Positions 1 through 11,809 of a stretch of DNA of 64,000 nt are shown one piece after another. Source of the stretch: Epichloe hybrida. Taxonomy: Eukaryota; Ascomycota; Sordariomycetes; Hypocreales; Clavicipitaceae. Position numbers and translations under genes: made by a program. The DNA lies in the NCBI GenBank assembly GCA_019022495.1, contig JAFEKR010000064.1, forward strand, positions 62,001 to 126,000, in the 5' to 3' direction. Positions within the stretch are counted from its first letter, which is position 1, and each line of letters opens with the position of its first letter. The notes beneath the pieces were generated by a model. That model saw only the letters and a list, made by a program, of their open reading frames with translations. It made no database searches and had not been told where the DNA came from.

Positions 1-191
1 TCACTAAAATCAATTCTATTAGTATATAAGATATCGTAAAAGTCATCTAGATTAAATTTAATTAGTTAATAACTGCCAAAACCTTCCGTTACGTTACGTT
101 AAATATTTAACGTGGTGGCTCTATTAGTCCCTGACCGTAGAGCCGTACCTATACAGCTATTGCCAGCCGGCAACTAGCTCCTTACATTTCA
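1..191 (+). repeat. 5' LTR, 3'-most 191 bp only
   Basis: Positions 1-191 match 6,237-6,427 without indels. The differences I see are all transitions (for example GTTACGTTACG against GTTGCGTTGCG). The first ~600 bp of this LTR lie outside the window. It ends in TTTCA, followed by the presumed primer-binding region. Confidence 0.85.
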
Positions 192-3100
192 AAAGGTTAT
201 AAGCCTAGCCTATCACTATAAAATTCTTTCTAGTGCACTTTGCGTATGGTTACAGAAGACTTCCCTTCTATAAAACAGGAAGGACCCGCGAGATAGAAGC
301 TATTCCCTTCTGTAAAAAAGGAATCATTGTGGTTACAGAAGACTTCCCTTCTATAAAACAGGAAGCGCACGAGCGATACAGAAGCTTTTCCCTTCTATAA
401 AAAGGATTTTCAGTACGAATAGAAGACTTCCCTTCTATAAAATTAGAAGATAGCTACTAATCAACAAGGTCAGGGACCTCCAGTCCCTGATCTTAGTGCG
501 CAAGAGGTTCTAAATAACCAGCTAAAAGAGCAGGTTATTAAACAACAAAATGCTATTGATTTAGTAATAGAGAAGCTAGAGTCCTTGACTTTAGCTATTA
601 ATGATAGACCTATGGAGGGTGTGGAAGCTACTAAGCCCGCTAGTTAGCAGCAAATTCAGCAGCCTATTTAAGATAAGGCACCTGAATCTAGCTCTGTATA
701 AGCTGCCTTTAATAATTCAATTATTAAGGAATTTAATAAGAGGGTTTATAGCTTCCCTAAGACTGCTAAGCTTAAAGGAGCTGAAAATTTCGATCAATGG
801 AAACAAGCCCTAGCTATCTAATTTAGAGCTTTAGGCATGCCTAATTTTCTAGATAATCCGGATATTTCTAGGGCGCTAGGGGACGCTAACCAAGCTATTA
901 TCCTAATGTTACTAAGGGATAGTTATACGGAAGGCCCCCAAGCCGCTATAACTTAGCAAAAATCACCTGAAGAAGCCTATAATTTACTTGTTAGGCAATA
1001 TTCACATAGCGTTAAAATCCAGAGGGGGTCCCTATATTCTGAATTTCATAACCTGAATTTTCATGGATTTAAGGGGACTTTAGAAGCCTTTAATGCAGTC
1101 TTTAATAATCTACTAGCTAGATTATCGATTTTAGGGGTCCTAATTAATCCTATAGATCAGGTTAATTAATATCTTTAATCCCTAAAATCAACCTTACCTC
1201 AGTGGGCTAAGAGGCAACGATTTAGCATGCGTACGAATAGGGCTATAGGGGTCCCCTTAGAAGCCCTAAATCTTGAATTTCTAATGGCAGACCTTCTAGC
1301 TAAACAGAGGGATAAGTTATCTACGGTAGCCAAAACCCTGAATTATAGGGCTAAAGACCTAGAAAAGGGCGCTAAAGATAAAGAAAAGGCCCCTAAAGGT
1401 TAGAAGAAAAAGAAGAAAGAAGGCTCTGAAGAAAATAAGGGCTCTTCTAATTCTAACAAGAAGAAAAAGAAGCAAAAGGGTCAAAAATCAGATAAAAAGG
1501 ATACTAAAGAACTTACAGAGGGTTCTTTTATGCTAGGAAATTACAACCTTTCTAACGGAGCCCTTAATTCGTATAAGAAACCTAGTAATTACAAGACTAG
1601 TTATAAGAGCCCTAGCGATAGTAGCTCTAATTCTAGCTCTAGTGATTCGGATAATAAAAAACAAGAAATTAATACCTTAAATGGTTTTAATTATTATAGT
1701 AAAGACATGAAAAAGGCCCTATTATATAATACAGGTTTAACTATACATATAGTTAATTCTAAGGAGGTCTTTAGGGATTATACCCCTTTTAAGAAGGGGG
1801 AATCCGACCCTATTATAACTAGTGGTGGCCCTATTTATCCTAAGGGTCATGGTAGTGCTGTTTTTAAGGTCTTATATTAAAATAAACCTAATAAATATAG
1901 GACCTTAGTGCTAAAGGATACTCTATATTTTCCCTAGCTTAATGTTAATATAGTTAGTGGCCTTATTCACTATATATCTAGCGGTTACTTTATAAAAAAC
2001 TATCTTTATCTTAAAGATAGGTCTTGTATTGCTGCCCTAAATATAGTAAAACATGGTTTTTTCTTTCACGTTAAAAACCAATCTACACTAACGTTACATA
2101 AAGGGCCCTGTAAAAAATCTCATTATATCTAACCTTTTACCTATGCTAGCTTTAGGGGTCATAGCTATCCGATTAGCTACCCTATAGAGGTTCAAATTCC
2201 CTCTAAAAAGCCGGATTAGGCTTTTGATTTAGACGAAATCGCTGAAATCGACGAAGATAATGATATTGAAGAAGTCGTACGGGATAATTTAGGGGATTTA
2301 GTCCCTTCTCTAACGCCTATAGCCCAGGTTAGGTCCCTTATAAATCTAAAGAAATAGATTTAGGGGTGTTAGAGGGCCTTAGTAGAGGAAAAAGGTCCCT
2401 AATACCTCCCTAAGAGGCCTATGGTTCTTAAGGGGCCTAGCAGGGGACTAACAGAGAGGGCCTTAATCTAGACCCGAATCTAGACCCTAATTCAGGCCTT
2501 AAAGACCTTAAATATCAAAAGTTACTAGAACTAGCTAGCCTATAGTATATATAATTAGGGCACCTAGGGCTTCCTTTGCTAAAGAAAACAAGCCTTATAA
2601 CTAAAGGAATCCCTGATTTTTCTAAAATTAAGGATAAAGACTTTAAATGTATAGCTTATAATTAATCTAAGGCAGTTAGAAGACCTAGGAAATTAGCTAT
2701 CCCTAACCCCCCTAGAGCTCTAGATTAAATAGAGGGGGATACGCTAAAAATCAGCCCTATACCGTATAATAAACAGTTAATTTGCTTATTTCTAGTTAAT
2801 CGAAAAACTAGATATAAGTGGGTGTTCTTATTACCTAATAAGGAAGGCCTAACTATTTATAAGGCTATTAAGGGCTTCTTCAGAGGGCTTAAAAATCAAC
2901 TAGGTCAATATCCTAGGCACCTTCACTTTAATAGGGGCCAAGAAATCGATTCTAGTTATTAAACTTAGTTAAATTCTAAAGGGATTAAATTTACAACTTC
3001 TAGTCCCTATATCCATAAGCAAAATGAATTAGCAAAGCGTTTAATTCGTACTATTCTAGATTAATTAAGGGCTACTATCCAGTGGGCAAAATTACCTTTA

Positions 3101-5635
3101 TATTTATGGTGTTTTATATTACCTGCAGTTATTAACCTAGTTAATATAACTGCTAATACCACTAAGGATAAAAGCCTTAAATAACTGCTAGCTAGGGAGC
3201 TAAATCAGCCTTATATAACTAATATTAGCAGTATTAGAGCCATAGGATCTCACTGTGAGATTCTAATCCCCCTGGAAAAACAACCTAAAGCCTAGAAGTT
3301 AGCAGCTAGGACTATCCCTAGAAGGTTATTAGCTACACTAGGTTCTAACACCTATCTAGTGTATATCCCCTCTAAAAGGCTAGTCACGAAGACTAGCTTT
3401 ATTAAGATTATAGAACCTATAGGTCCTGTCTCTAAAGGATTACCTAGGCTTTCTATAGGGGATAACCCTTTAGAGGGGGAAAATGATTTAGAAAATCAAG
3501 ATATAAATTAAGGTTTAAAGGTTTACCCTATAGATAACATAGGAGGTCCCCCTATAGGTTAAGAAAAACACCCTATAGGGCCTATACAACCCTCTAAGGA
3601 ACTAATTCTAGAGGCCTCAGAGGAGGCCACGCCCGTAACTTCCCTAGGAAATTAGATTTTAACTCCGGACCTTGATTTTAACAAAATTACTGACTTCGAC
3701 CCTAATATTAACCCTATGGATGTTAATATTAGTTCCCCTTTTTCTCTAGATTTTATAAAAGAAATCTGCTTTAAGGTATAGGAGAAGCTAAAGGAAAACA
3801 ACCCTAATAGCCCTAAACCTAAGACCTAGAAGCAAGCTATATCTAGCCCTAAAAGGGATAAATAGATAGAAGCTACGTATAAGGAATATAAATAGCTTCT
3901 AAAGGCTAGTACTTTTAAATTTATAGGGAAAGACTAAGTACCTAAGGGCCAAAAAGTACTAAAGAATAGGCTTATTTATAAGCTTAAAAAGGATAAAGAA
4001 AATAATCCTTTAAAATACAAGGCCTAACTCATTGCTAAGGGATTTATACAAGTCAAAGGTCTAGATTATCTAGAGACCTTTGTAGCTATAAGCATTCCCC
4101 CTAGCTAGAGGATTTTACTAGCCCTAGTGGCTTAGAATAACTAGGAAATCGAATAGGTCGATTTTATAGGAGCTTTTCTTAATAGTAAGCTATAATAACA
4201 GATTTATATAGTTATTCTAGATGGATTTATTAAATTCCTTGAAGTAAATCCTAAATTAGCTAAATTAGCTAAAAGTTTTAGCTATAAACCTTCTAAAGAT
4301 TAAGTAATTTTATTATAGAAATCTTTATATAGCCTAAAACAGAGCTTAAGGGAATGGCAACAAGCACTAATTATAGTGCTAAAGTCCCTAGGATTTAGCC
4401 CTCTAATTTCTAACCTAGCTATATTCTATAATTCCTCCACTAAAACCTTTATTATCACGTATGTAAATAATTGTCTTCTAATTAGACCGGATTTACGTTA
4501 TATCTAAAGACTTAAAGAGGAACTTCATAAAGTCTATCTAATAGAAGATAGGGGGCTAGCTGAATTCTTCTTAGGGGTTTAAATCGTACAAGATAGACCT
4601 AATAGGGTCCTGAAAATTCATTAATCTTAGTATATCTTAGAGGCTTTAAATCGATTTAACATACTAGATAGTAAGCCTATTAGCATACCTCTTTAGCTAG
4701 GCGTTTTAGCTACACAGATCACTAAGCTTTTAATAGCTAGCGAAATCAAGCTCTATTAGTGTATTATAGGGACTATAATGTACCTAATATTACTTACAAG
4801 GCCAGACATAGCCTTTACACTTTAGTGGCTATCTATAGCACTAGCTAGGCCCTATATAGAGCACCTAAAAGCAGCTAAAAACCTGCTTAGGTACCTATTA
4901 GGGACTAAATTCCTTACTATAATTTATAGGGGAGACCCTAAAAGTATAGCTAGCAAAAGCCTAATAGGTTATTATAATAGTGATTTTACAGGGGATAAAA
5001 AGACCTCTAAATTAACCTATACTTATCTATTTAAGCTAGCTAGCGGACCTATTAGCTAGAAATCAAAGAAAGCTAGTACAATAGCTCTATTAACATTAGA
5101 AGCTAAAGCTAACGCTATCTGCAAGACCTTCCGGGAGCTATAGTGGCTTTAGGGCTTATTTAAGGAGCTAAAAACCCCTATTTCTCCCCCTATCTAGATA
5201 TATTGCAATAATTAAGGCGCTATAACCACTGCCTATAACCCTGCCTTATATAGCTATATAAAGCATACCTTGCTAAAGTTTAACTATATTAGGCAACAGG
5301 TTTTAAAGGGTTTAGCTAAGATCGAATATCTAGATACGAAGTTAATGCCTGCAGATAGCCTAACGAAACCATTATCTAGGCCTCTTTATTAGGCTTTTAT
5401 TAGGCTCTTAGGGCTTAATAATTACTAAAAACCAACAACTAAATCCCTTTAACAAGGAACTAAAAACAACGCTAAAAAGGGAGCTATATTTAATAATAGC
5501 TAGGAATTTAAAAGGGGGGTCTTTTATCTTTTCCTATTTTTCCCTTTTATCTGTTTATATCTAAAAGTTCTTGTTTACCCTATATTACTTTATACGCTTT
5601 TAATTAGCTTATATGTAATTCTTTTGTAAAGGGGG

Positions 5636-6427
5636 TGTTAAAAATAAGACCTATTTTTAGCCCTTTCTAGTTAAAGGACCTTTCTATTACTAGCTTGCAT
5701 TTTAAGCCTAATAGCTACACTATAGCTATTAACGGTCACAAAGGTAGCTATTAATAGCTACGACTAACCGTGTGAATAACTAATCTAAATCAATTATTAA
5801 TTATGGATTATTTAATTGCGTTGTGGCTACAAGCGTAGCCATAACCGCAGCGCCACTAGTAATTAGGTAAGCTAGGGTGACATAAGCAGGTTACCCTATA
5901 GCTATCTTTAATAGTGATTTTCTCTTTAACTAGAGGTTATACAAAAGTCTTGCATATAGCAAATTAAAGCTAGAAGACAGGGCTTTTATTTTATATAGGA
6001 ATATTTTTTAGACTAAAATTTAGTGCATATAGGTTGCTAGTTTATATAGTAGTAAGTCGATTTTTTGGATTTTACATACAAATGAATTTTACGGAAAATA
6101 AAAAGTAGCCTGTAAGACCTCTTTAGCGGTCCGGATTTACTAATACAGTTAGTGAGTATATAAGAGGAAGAAGATCTTTTTAATCTAGCTAGATAGCTAG
6201 GCCTCTTAATCTAACAGCCGCATTGCCTGTACAACATCACTAAAATCAATTCTATTAGTATATAAGATATTGTAAAAGTCATCTAGATTGAATTTAATTA
6301 GTTAATAACTGCCGAAACCTTCCGTTGCGTTGCGTTAAATATTTAACGTGGTGGCTCTATTAGTCCCTAACCGTAGAGCCGTACCTGTACAGCTGTTGCC
6401 AGCTAGCAACTAGCTCCCTACATTTCA
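5636..6427 (+). repeat. 3' LTR of the copia element, 792 bp
   Basis: It begins TGTTAAAAATAAG directly after the polypurine tract and ends TTTCA, giving the TG...CA form. Its last 191 bp repeat the start of the window. A target-site duplication cannot be tested because the 5' flank is missing. Confidence 0.8.
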
Positions 6428-8880
6428 AAAATTAGGACTAAGATATAACTTACTAAGGCCTTTTAGTTAATAGGACCTAGACTCTTATATCCCTAAATCT
6501 CGCTTAATGCCTTTATATTTTACCTAACTACCTTTTCTCTTACTAATAGTATAGCTTTAGGAGTTAGAGTTAGACTTTCTAATATCTTACTAAGGGGCAT
6601 CCCCTTTTGTTTTTTTAATAGTAATATAGCTTCTAATACTAATATTATAACTTATAGAGCGCCTTAGGTAATAGACTTAAGGGTTTTTATATTAGCTTTT
6701 TTAAGGCTTTTAATAAAGGGTCTTAAAACTCTAGCTTTACCCTTTTTCTTATTAGTAATATCCTTTACTTATACCTTTATATTAGTATAGTAAGCCCTAA
6801 TTTTCTATAAGCTTATAGTAGCTATAGGGTTTTATTTAAGCTAAATAAGCTAGGGATTCTCTATAAGGTTAGGTAAGTTTTTAATAGTACCTAGCTTAAT
6901 TAAAGTATATTAAACTCTAACTAATAATTTACCTATAATCTCTTTAATAATCCTAGATACTACTATATCCTTATATTTATTACTATTTAAGTATACTTAA
7001 GCTAACTAAGTATAGATTTATTTAGGTACTTATAACTAGTTATTATAAGGGGGAAGTGTTATTAATTTTAACTATAAGAATTCCTATTATTATAATAAAT
7101 TATTTCTAGTTATAGTATAGTTTATAGTATAATATCTAGTAACTTTACACTTAAAGTAAGCACCCCTATAGGGCAATAGTGTAGTTCTATTAATATACTA
7201 ATTCCTTAATTTAGTTACTAGCCTTAGTTTAAGTGCTCTTCCTCTCTAACTAGTACCTTAGGTTATTATAGGTGTATTCTATAAGGGTTAATATACACTA
7301 GTCCTATTATTCTAATATTAAGGGGGAAAGCTTACTTATTAAGTTCTAGGGATAAACTAGTTAGTATTACCTTATAGGTTTACTAGAGCTTTATTCCCTA
7401 AGTTAATATTACTTTTATTCTATATCTAAGGATAATTCTAAGGGTAAGTAGCTAAAGTTAGTGTTTAATTAACTACTTAAGGTATAGGATAATACTTACT
7501 AAATTACTAAGGGTTAGTAAAACTATATATTCCTAATAGACCTAGGTATAATATTATAGGCTAAAGCTAGGTAATTAAAGCATTAACTAAAGTAAACTAT
7601 TATCTTTATTCTCCTAATACTTTTATAAACCCTAGGGGTAGTTTATATACCTAAGATAATACTTTATTAGTAAAGTATTTACTCTAAAGTTTAATAAATT
7701 CCTTTATTAGGGTAATCTTTATATCTTATATAGTTATCTTTATAAGATTAGCCTTTACCTCTAAAATAGTAGTAGCTTACTTAATATATTCTTAGGCTTC
7801 TCTAAGGCTATTAGTAGCTAATATATTCTAGCTAATAGCTTCTTATATTAGTAATTTATTATATAATCCTTAAATAAACCACTAGATAAAGTTATAGAGA
7901 GTATAACTCTTAATTAAAGTAAGGGAATAGTTAGAAGTAATTAGTTTATCCCTTCCTTTAGTATAATAAAGTATATTTAAAACATAAGAGTAATAGGTAA
8001 TAAGGGCCTTACTTTTACCTTATTAAAGTTTTATATTAGTACTAGTTTTTACTTCTTTATTAATAATATTAGGAGGGTATTACTCTTATAGTAACTATTA
8101 GAGAGTAGCTAAATTAGTGGCAGTTATTACACTATTCTTAGCCCTTAAGACTATAAGCCTTAATTACTTTAAGCTATTAATAAAAGTAACTGCCTTACTA
8201 CCTAAGGCTATATTAATAGCTTAGATAAAGGTATTTAGGTTAATATCCTTACCTTTATTAATAGTCTTAAAAGTCTACTATAAATAACTTAACTATTATC
8301 CTACTAATATAAACCTATTAAAGGTCCTAATGTCCTAAGATAAGGGTAACTTACAAGGCTCTATTATAGGCTAATAAGTAAGTATTTTAAATATAGGTTT
8401 ATTAGACGCTACTAGTAAAGGTAGCTTTAATTCTAATAAGGTAATAAGTTACTAGAAGAAACAGGCTAGCTAGATTATAGCTTAGTTTCCTAGTCTAGTA
8501 AGAGGGAATTTTTCTTCTTTTACTAGGATACTTCCTAGTAATAATAATTTAGTTAATTCTAAGTCATAAGGGTATACCTTTACTATCTGCGGATTTTATA
8601 GGGATTCTAACTCTTATAACTCTAGATTAATAATAGTAATAACTAAAAGTATAGGGTTTTATAGGTGTAAGTAAGGATTAGGAAATGTAGGTAAGTGGAC
8701 CACCCTAGTCTAACTAATAATAATAAGGATAATGTAAAAATAATAACTTAACTCTAGGTAGCTTAAGGAAGCTTTAATTACTAATCTCCTAGCGTGGTTA
8801 CTAAGAACTAATAAAATAGAAAACGAAGCTTTTAATGATTATTTAATTGAATTAAAACTCTTAAGGTAATGATTAGGTAG
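6428..8880 (-). mobile_element. RIP-degraded retroelement relic with a gag-like minus-strand frame
   Basis: On the minus strand one reading frame runs from about 8,760 to 6,428. I translated it in full: the only interruptions are TAA and TAG, the products of CAA/CAG/TGG after C-to-T change, and there are no frameshifts. The translation is helical and Leu/Ile/Lys rich upstream and Q/N rich in the middle. A degenerate CCHC knuckle follows (C-x2-C-x4-H-x4-C spacing at 7,158-7,117, with three of four ligands now Tyr), then a charged tail. This is the pattern of a Gag protein. No reverse transcriptase is visible, so the class is unknown. The frame is still open where it meets the copia 3' LTR, so copia probably inserted into it. 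Confidence 0.6.
7117..7158 (-). other. Degenerate CCHC zinc-knuckle in the gag-like relic
   Basis: The minus-strand codons read Y-F-K-C-K-V-T-R-Y-Y-T-I-N-Y. The spacing equals C-x2-C-x4-H-x4-C, with TAC/TAT codons where TGC, CAT and TGT are expected. Each change is a single transition, as RIP makes. Confidence 0.55.
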
Positions 8881-8897
8881 AAAAAGAAGCCCTGATA

Positions 8898-8960
8898 AAA
8901 ATTCTGCTAGTGGGGTTTTTGTGCTAGGTGGGCCAGGTGCCTCGCACCTGCCCCCACCCG
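8898..8960 (+). repeat. Dispersed hairpin-bearing repeat, copy 1
   Basis: A conserved block (AAAATTCTGCT, GGGGTTTTT, then the palindrome CAGGTGC-CTC-GCACCTG) is repeated in the same orientation at 26,764-26,830. It closes the AT-rich relic and may be an element end. Confidence 0.6.
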
Positions 8961-9177
8961 TCAGACGTGACTCTATGTACAAGGTAGAACACGCCTGAGA
9001 AGATTTGGCAAACTGCTCTGCACAGGCGCGAAATTCCCGTGGTTATTGTTCTGAAAACTGGACCCTTGTTGGTCCGCGCAAGCCCCACGTGCCATGACGA
9101 ACAGCGACTACGGAGCGGAGTCGGAGTACCTGAGCGAGCCGCAACGAGACTAGCACCAGCAGAGAGATCCACGGGCA

Positions 9178-9204
9178 GAAACACGCGAAACACGCGAAAC
9201 ACGC
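9178..9204 (+). repeat. GAAACACGC minisatellite, 3 units
   Basis: There are three 9-bp units in copy 1 of the duplication. The matching array in copy 2 has 18 units. Confidence 0.9.
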
Positions 9205-9836
9205 GAAGTGGCAGGTTGAAGTGGCAGGTTGAAGTGAGAATAAAAATCCAGCCGGGTCACATGGAGGTATGAATCGAGACGACGTCTGCAACGAAGCTTT
9301 GACGAAGTATAGCTGCGACACTGCACTGTTATCCACTGCGGGCTCAGGTTCGGAAGGCAGGGTCCGAGTCTGTTTGTTCAATGGATCCGACCCCTTCCCT
9401 TCTTTTGTCCCATTGTGCCAGGTTGCCCATAATAAATCACATCTTGTCGCCTCGGTTTCTGTCGCAACGTTAAACAATCCTTTCCATTTGCAACCCACAG
9501 CAGCCTGCCTGTCTTATCACCAGTCGATCTGTTAACAATTGGCCCGTCTGCCGCCTGCCGCCTGCCGCCTGCACCAGTTTACCAGTTTGTCAAAACGTGC
9601 GTCACCTCATCCCGTGGTCTGCTGACCTTGCGACCGACCGGGTCCACTTGCGTGGCCTCGACGATTCCTCGACGATTCCTCCAATCTTGAATCTCGTTCC
9701 GTGGGCAACTGGCCAGCGAGAAAACTACTGCATCTGCTATTACACTGTACGTGCGAACATCCCCCAAGTCTTGCAAAGACTTTCAAAAAGAAGGGTTGTC
9801 GGCATCCCGGCGATGCCTGCCACCATCCCCGTCGGA

Positions 9837-10069
9837 ATGAGTAATTCTCCTCCAGCATATTTGTTCGTTGTAAGGCAAGTTGACATGGATTCCTCGCCCG
9901 GGCCCCGGGCCCCCCTAAAAAAAAAAGAAAAAAAAAAAAAAAAGGAAAAAAAAAAAAAAAGGAAAAAAAAAAAAACCTCGTGCATAGGTTGTTAACACCT
10001 GTCAACATGCAGACACGGAAGCCGACTTGATGCAGCCGACAAATCGTGGCATTTGACCTCCCCGACACC
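9837..10069 (+). pseudogene. Partial second copy of the histidine-phosphatase gene, cut by the gap
   Basis: Exon 1 (9,837-9,874) encodes MSNSPPAYLFVV and differs from the full gene only by a synonymous AGT/AGC codon. An intron with a GC donor (9,875-10,012) follows; it is enlarged by A-rich tracts to 138 bp against 88 bp in the full copy. Exon 2 starts at 10,013 with the RHG motif and matches the full gene to 10,069, where the N gap begins. Whether the rest exists inside the gap, or the copy stops there, cannot be seen. It may be a real tandem duplicate, a truncated copy, or a second haplotype placed next to the first by the assembler. Confidence 0.6.
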
Positions 10070-10446
10070 NNNNNNNNNNNNNNNNNNNNNNNNNNNNNNN
10101 NNNNNNNNNNNNNNNNNNNNNNNNNNNNNNNNNNNNNNNNNNNNNNNNNNNNNNNNNNNNNNNNNNNNNNNNNNNNNNNNNNNNNNNNNNNNNNNNNNNN
10201 NNNNNNNNNNNNNNNNNNNNNNNNNNNNNNNNNNNNNNNNNNNNNNNNNNNNNNNNNNNNNNNNNNNNNNNNNNNNNNNNNNNNNNNNNNNNNNNNNNNN
10301 NNNNNNNNNNNNNNNNNNNNNNNNNNNNNNNNNNNNNNNNNNNNNNNNNNNNNNNNNNNNNNNNNNNNNNNNNNNNNNNNNNNNNNNNNNNNNNNNNNNN
10401 NNNNNNNNNNNNNNNNNNNNNNNNNNNNNNNNNNNNNNNNNNNNNN
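10070..10446. other. Assembly gap (377 N)
   Basis: This is a run of undetermined bases between the two duplicate copies. Its length may be an estimate. Confidence 1.
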
Positions 10447-10551
10447 ATTGACTCATTCTGCTTTGCTTCACCTTCTCATTTCCTTTGGGGTGGAAAAAGG
10501 CCTTGTCCCGGAATCAGTATACGTACGTCGGCTATCATCGACGCTCCAAAA

Positions 10552-11809
10552 CAGGTGGAACACGTTCAAGGATATTTGGCAGCGATGAATTCTGTTCGCG
10601 TCTGGTCGAACTGCTCGGCACAGACGCGATATTCGCGTGATTATTGTTTGCTTTCAAGACAAGACGAACTGGATGGACCCCTTGTTGGTCCGCCGCGCAA
10701 GTCCCACGTGCCATGACGACAGCGACTACGGAGCGGAGTCGGAGCGGAGTCGGAGTACCTGAGCGAGCCGCAACGAGACTAGCACGGGCAGAGAAATCCA
10801 CGGGCAGAAACACGCGAAACACGCGAAACACGCGAAACACGCGAAACACGCGAAACACGCGAAACACGCGAAACACGCGAAACACGCGAAACACGCGAAA
10901 CACGCGAAACACGCGAAACACGCGAAACACGCGAAACACGCGAAACACGCGAAACACGCGAAACACGCGAAGTGGCAGCGGCAGCGGCAGGTGAAGTGGG
11001 AATAGAAAATCCAGTCGGGTCACATGGAGGCATGAAACGAGACGTCTGCGACGAAGCTTTGACGGAATACGGATTATAGCTGCGACACTGTTGTCCGCTG
11101 CGGGCTCAGCCTCGGAAGGCAGGTCCGAGTCTGCCTGTTCCTTCTCTTGTCCCATGGGCCATCTGCCGAGTTGCCCCATGCATGATAAATCACATCTTTT
11201 CTTGTCGCCTCGCTTTTTGTCGCAACATTGAAAACAATTCTTTCCATCAGGCCCCTCCACCACGTCCATCAAGATTGCAACGATTGCAACCCCCCCAGCA
11301 GCCTGTCTCATCACCCGTCGATCTGTTAATTACTGGCCCGCCTGTAGCCTGCAGCCTGCAGCCTGCAGCCTGCACCAGTTTACCAGTTTACCAGTTTATC
11401 GAAACGTGCGTCACCTCATCCCGTGGTCTGCTGACCTTGCGACCGACCCACTTGCGTGGCTTCCGCGATTCCTCCAACCTCGAGTCTCGTTCCGTGGGCA
11501 ACTCACCAGCTTGAAAACTACTGCATCTGCTACCGTCATTGCAGACATCCCCCGAGTCTTGCAAAGACTTTCGAAAAGAAGGGTTGTCGGCATCCCGGCG
11601 ATGCCTACCACTATCCCCGTCGACATGAGCAATTCTCCTCCAGCATATTTGTTCGTTGTAAGGCAAGTTGACATGGGTTCCTCGCCCGGGCCTCCCCAAA
11701 AAAATAAAAATAACCTCGTGCATAGGTTGTTAACACCTGTTAACATGCAGACACGGAAGCCGACTTGATGCAGCCGACAAATCGTGGCATTTGACCTCCC
11801 CGACACCTT
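10552..11809 (+). repeat. Segmental duplication, copy 2
   Basis: It matches 8,980-10,069 and serves as the promoter, leader and first exon of the complete phosphatase gene. It has a longer minisatellite and a shorter A-rich intron than copy 1. Confidence 0.85.
10807..10968 (+). repeat. GAAACACGC minisatellite, 18 units
   Basis: There are eighteen perfect 9-bp units, about 650 bp upstream of the phosphatase start codon. Because 9 is a multiple of three, it gives open frames on both strands (RNT- or RVF-type repeats) that are not genes. Confidence 0.95.

Larger units (their letters stand above)
1..6427 (+). mobile_element. Ty1/copia LTR retrotransposon, RIP-degraded, 5' end cut by window
   Basis: The order of the remains is gag, protease, integrase, reverse transcriptase, RNase H, which is the copia order. 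On the plus strand, many TAA/TAG triplets interrupt otherwise continuous frames. Recognisable pieces are a protease-like NTG (D of D-T/S-G lost) near 1,725-1,751, integrase-like text at about 2,800-3,190, the reverse-transcriptase block VDFIGAFLNSKL at 4,157-4,192, a YVNNCLL remnant of the YVDD box near 4,457-4,480, an FFLGV block near 4,565, and an RNase H tail ending with ADSLTKPL near 5,370. A polypurine tract (AAAGGGGG) precedes the 3' LTR. Stops and D-to-N changes fit RIP (C-to-T on either strand). The element cannot encode working proteins. Confidence 0.9.
8980..10069 (+). repeat. Segmental duplication, copy 1 (5' flank and start of phosphatase gene)
   Basis: This stretch is similar throughout to 10,552-11,809, with indels and substitutions. 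Both copies carry the GAAACACGC minisatellite, the CTGCAGCCTG-type tract, the CTTGCAAAGACTTTC block and the first coding exon of the histidine-phosphatase gene. Copy 1 runs into the N gap just after exon 2 begins. Confidence 0.85.

Noticed and set aside
10535..11314. Minus-strand 259-codon frame with RVF repeats
   Set aside because: It is produced by the 9-bp minisatellite and overlaps the promoter of the phosphatase gene; the opposite strand gives an equal RNT frame.
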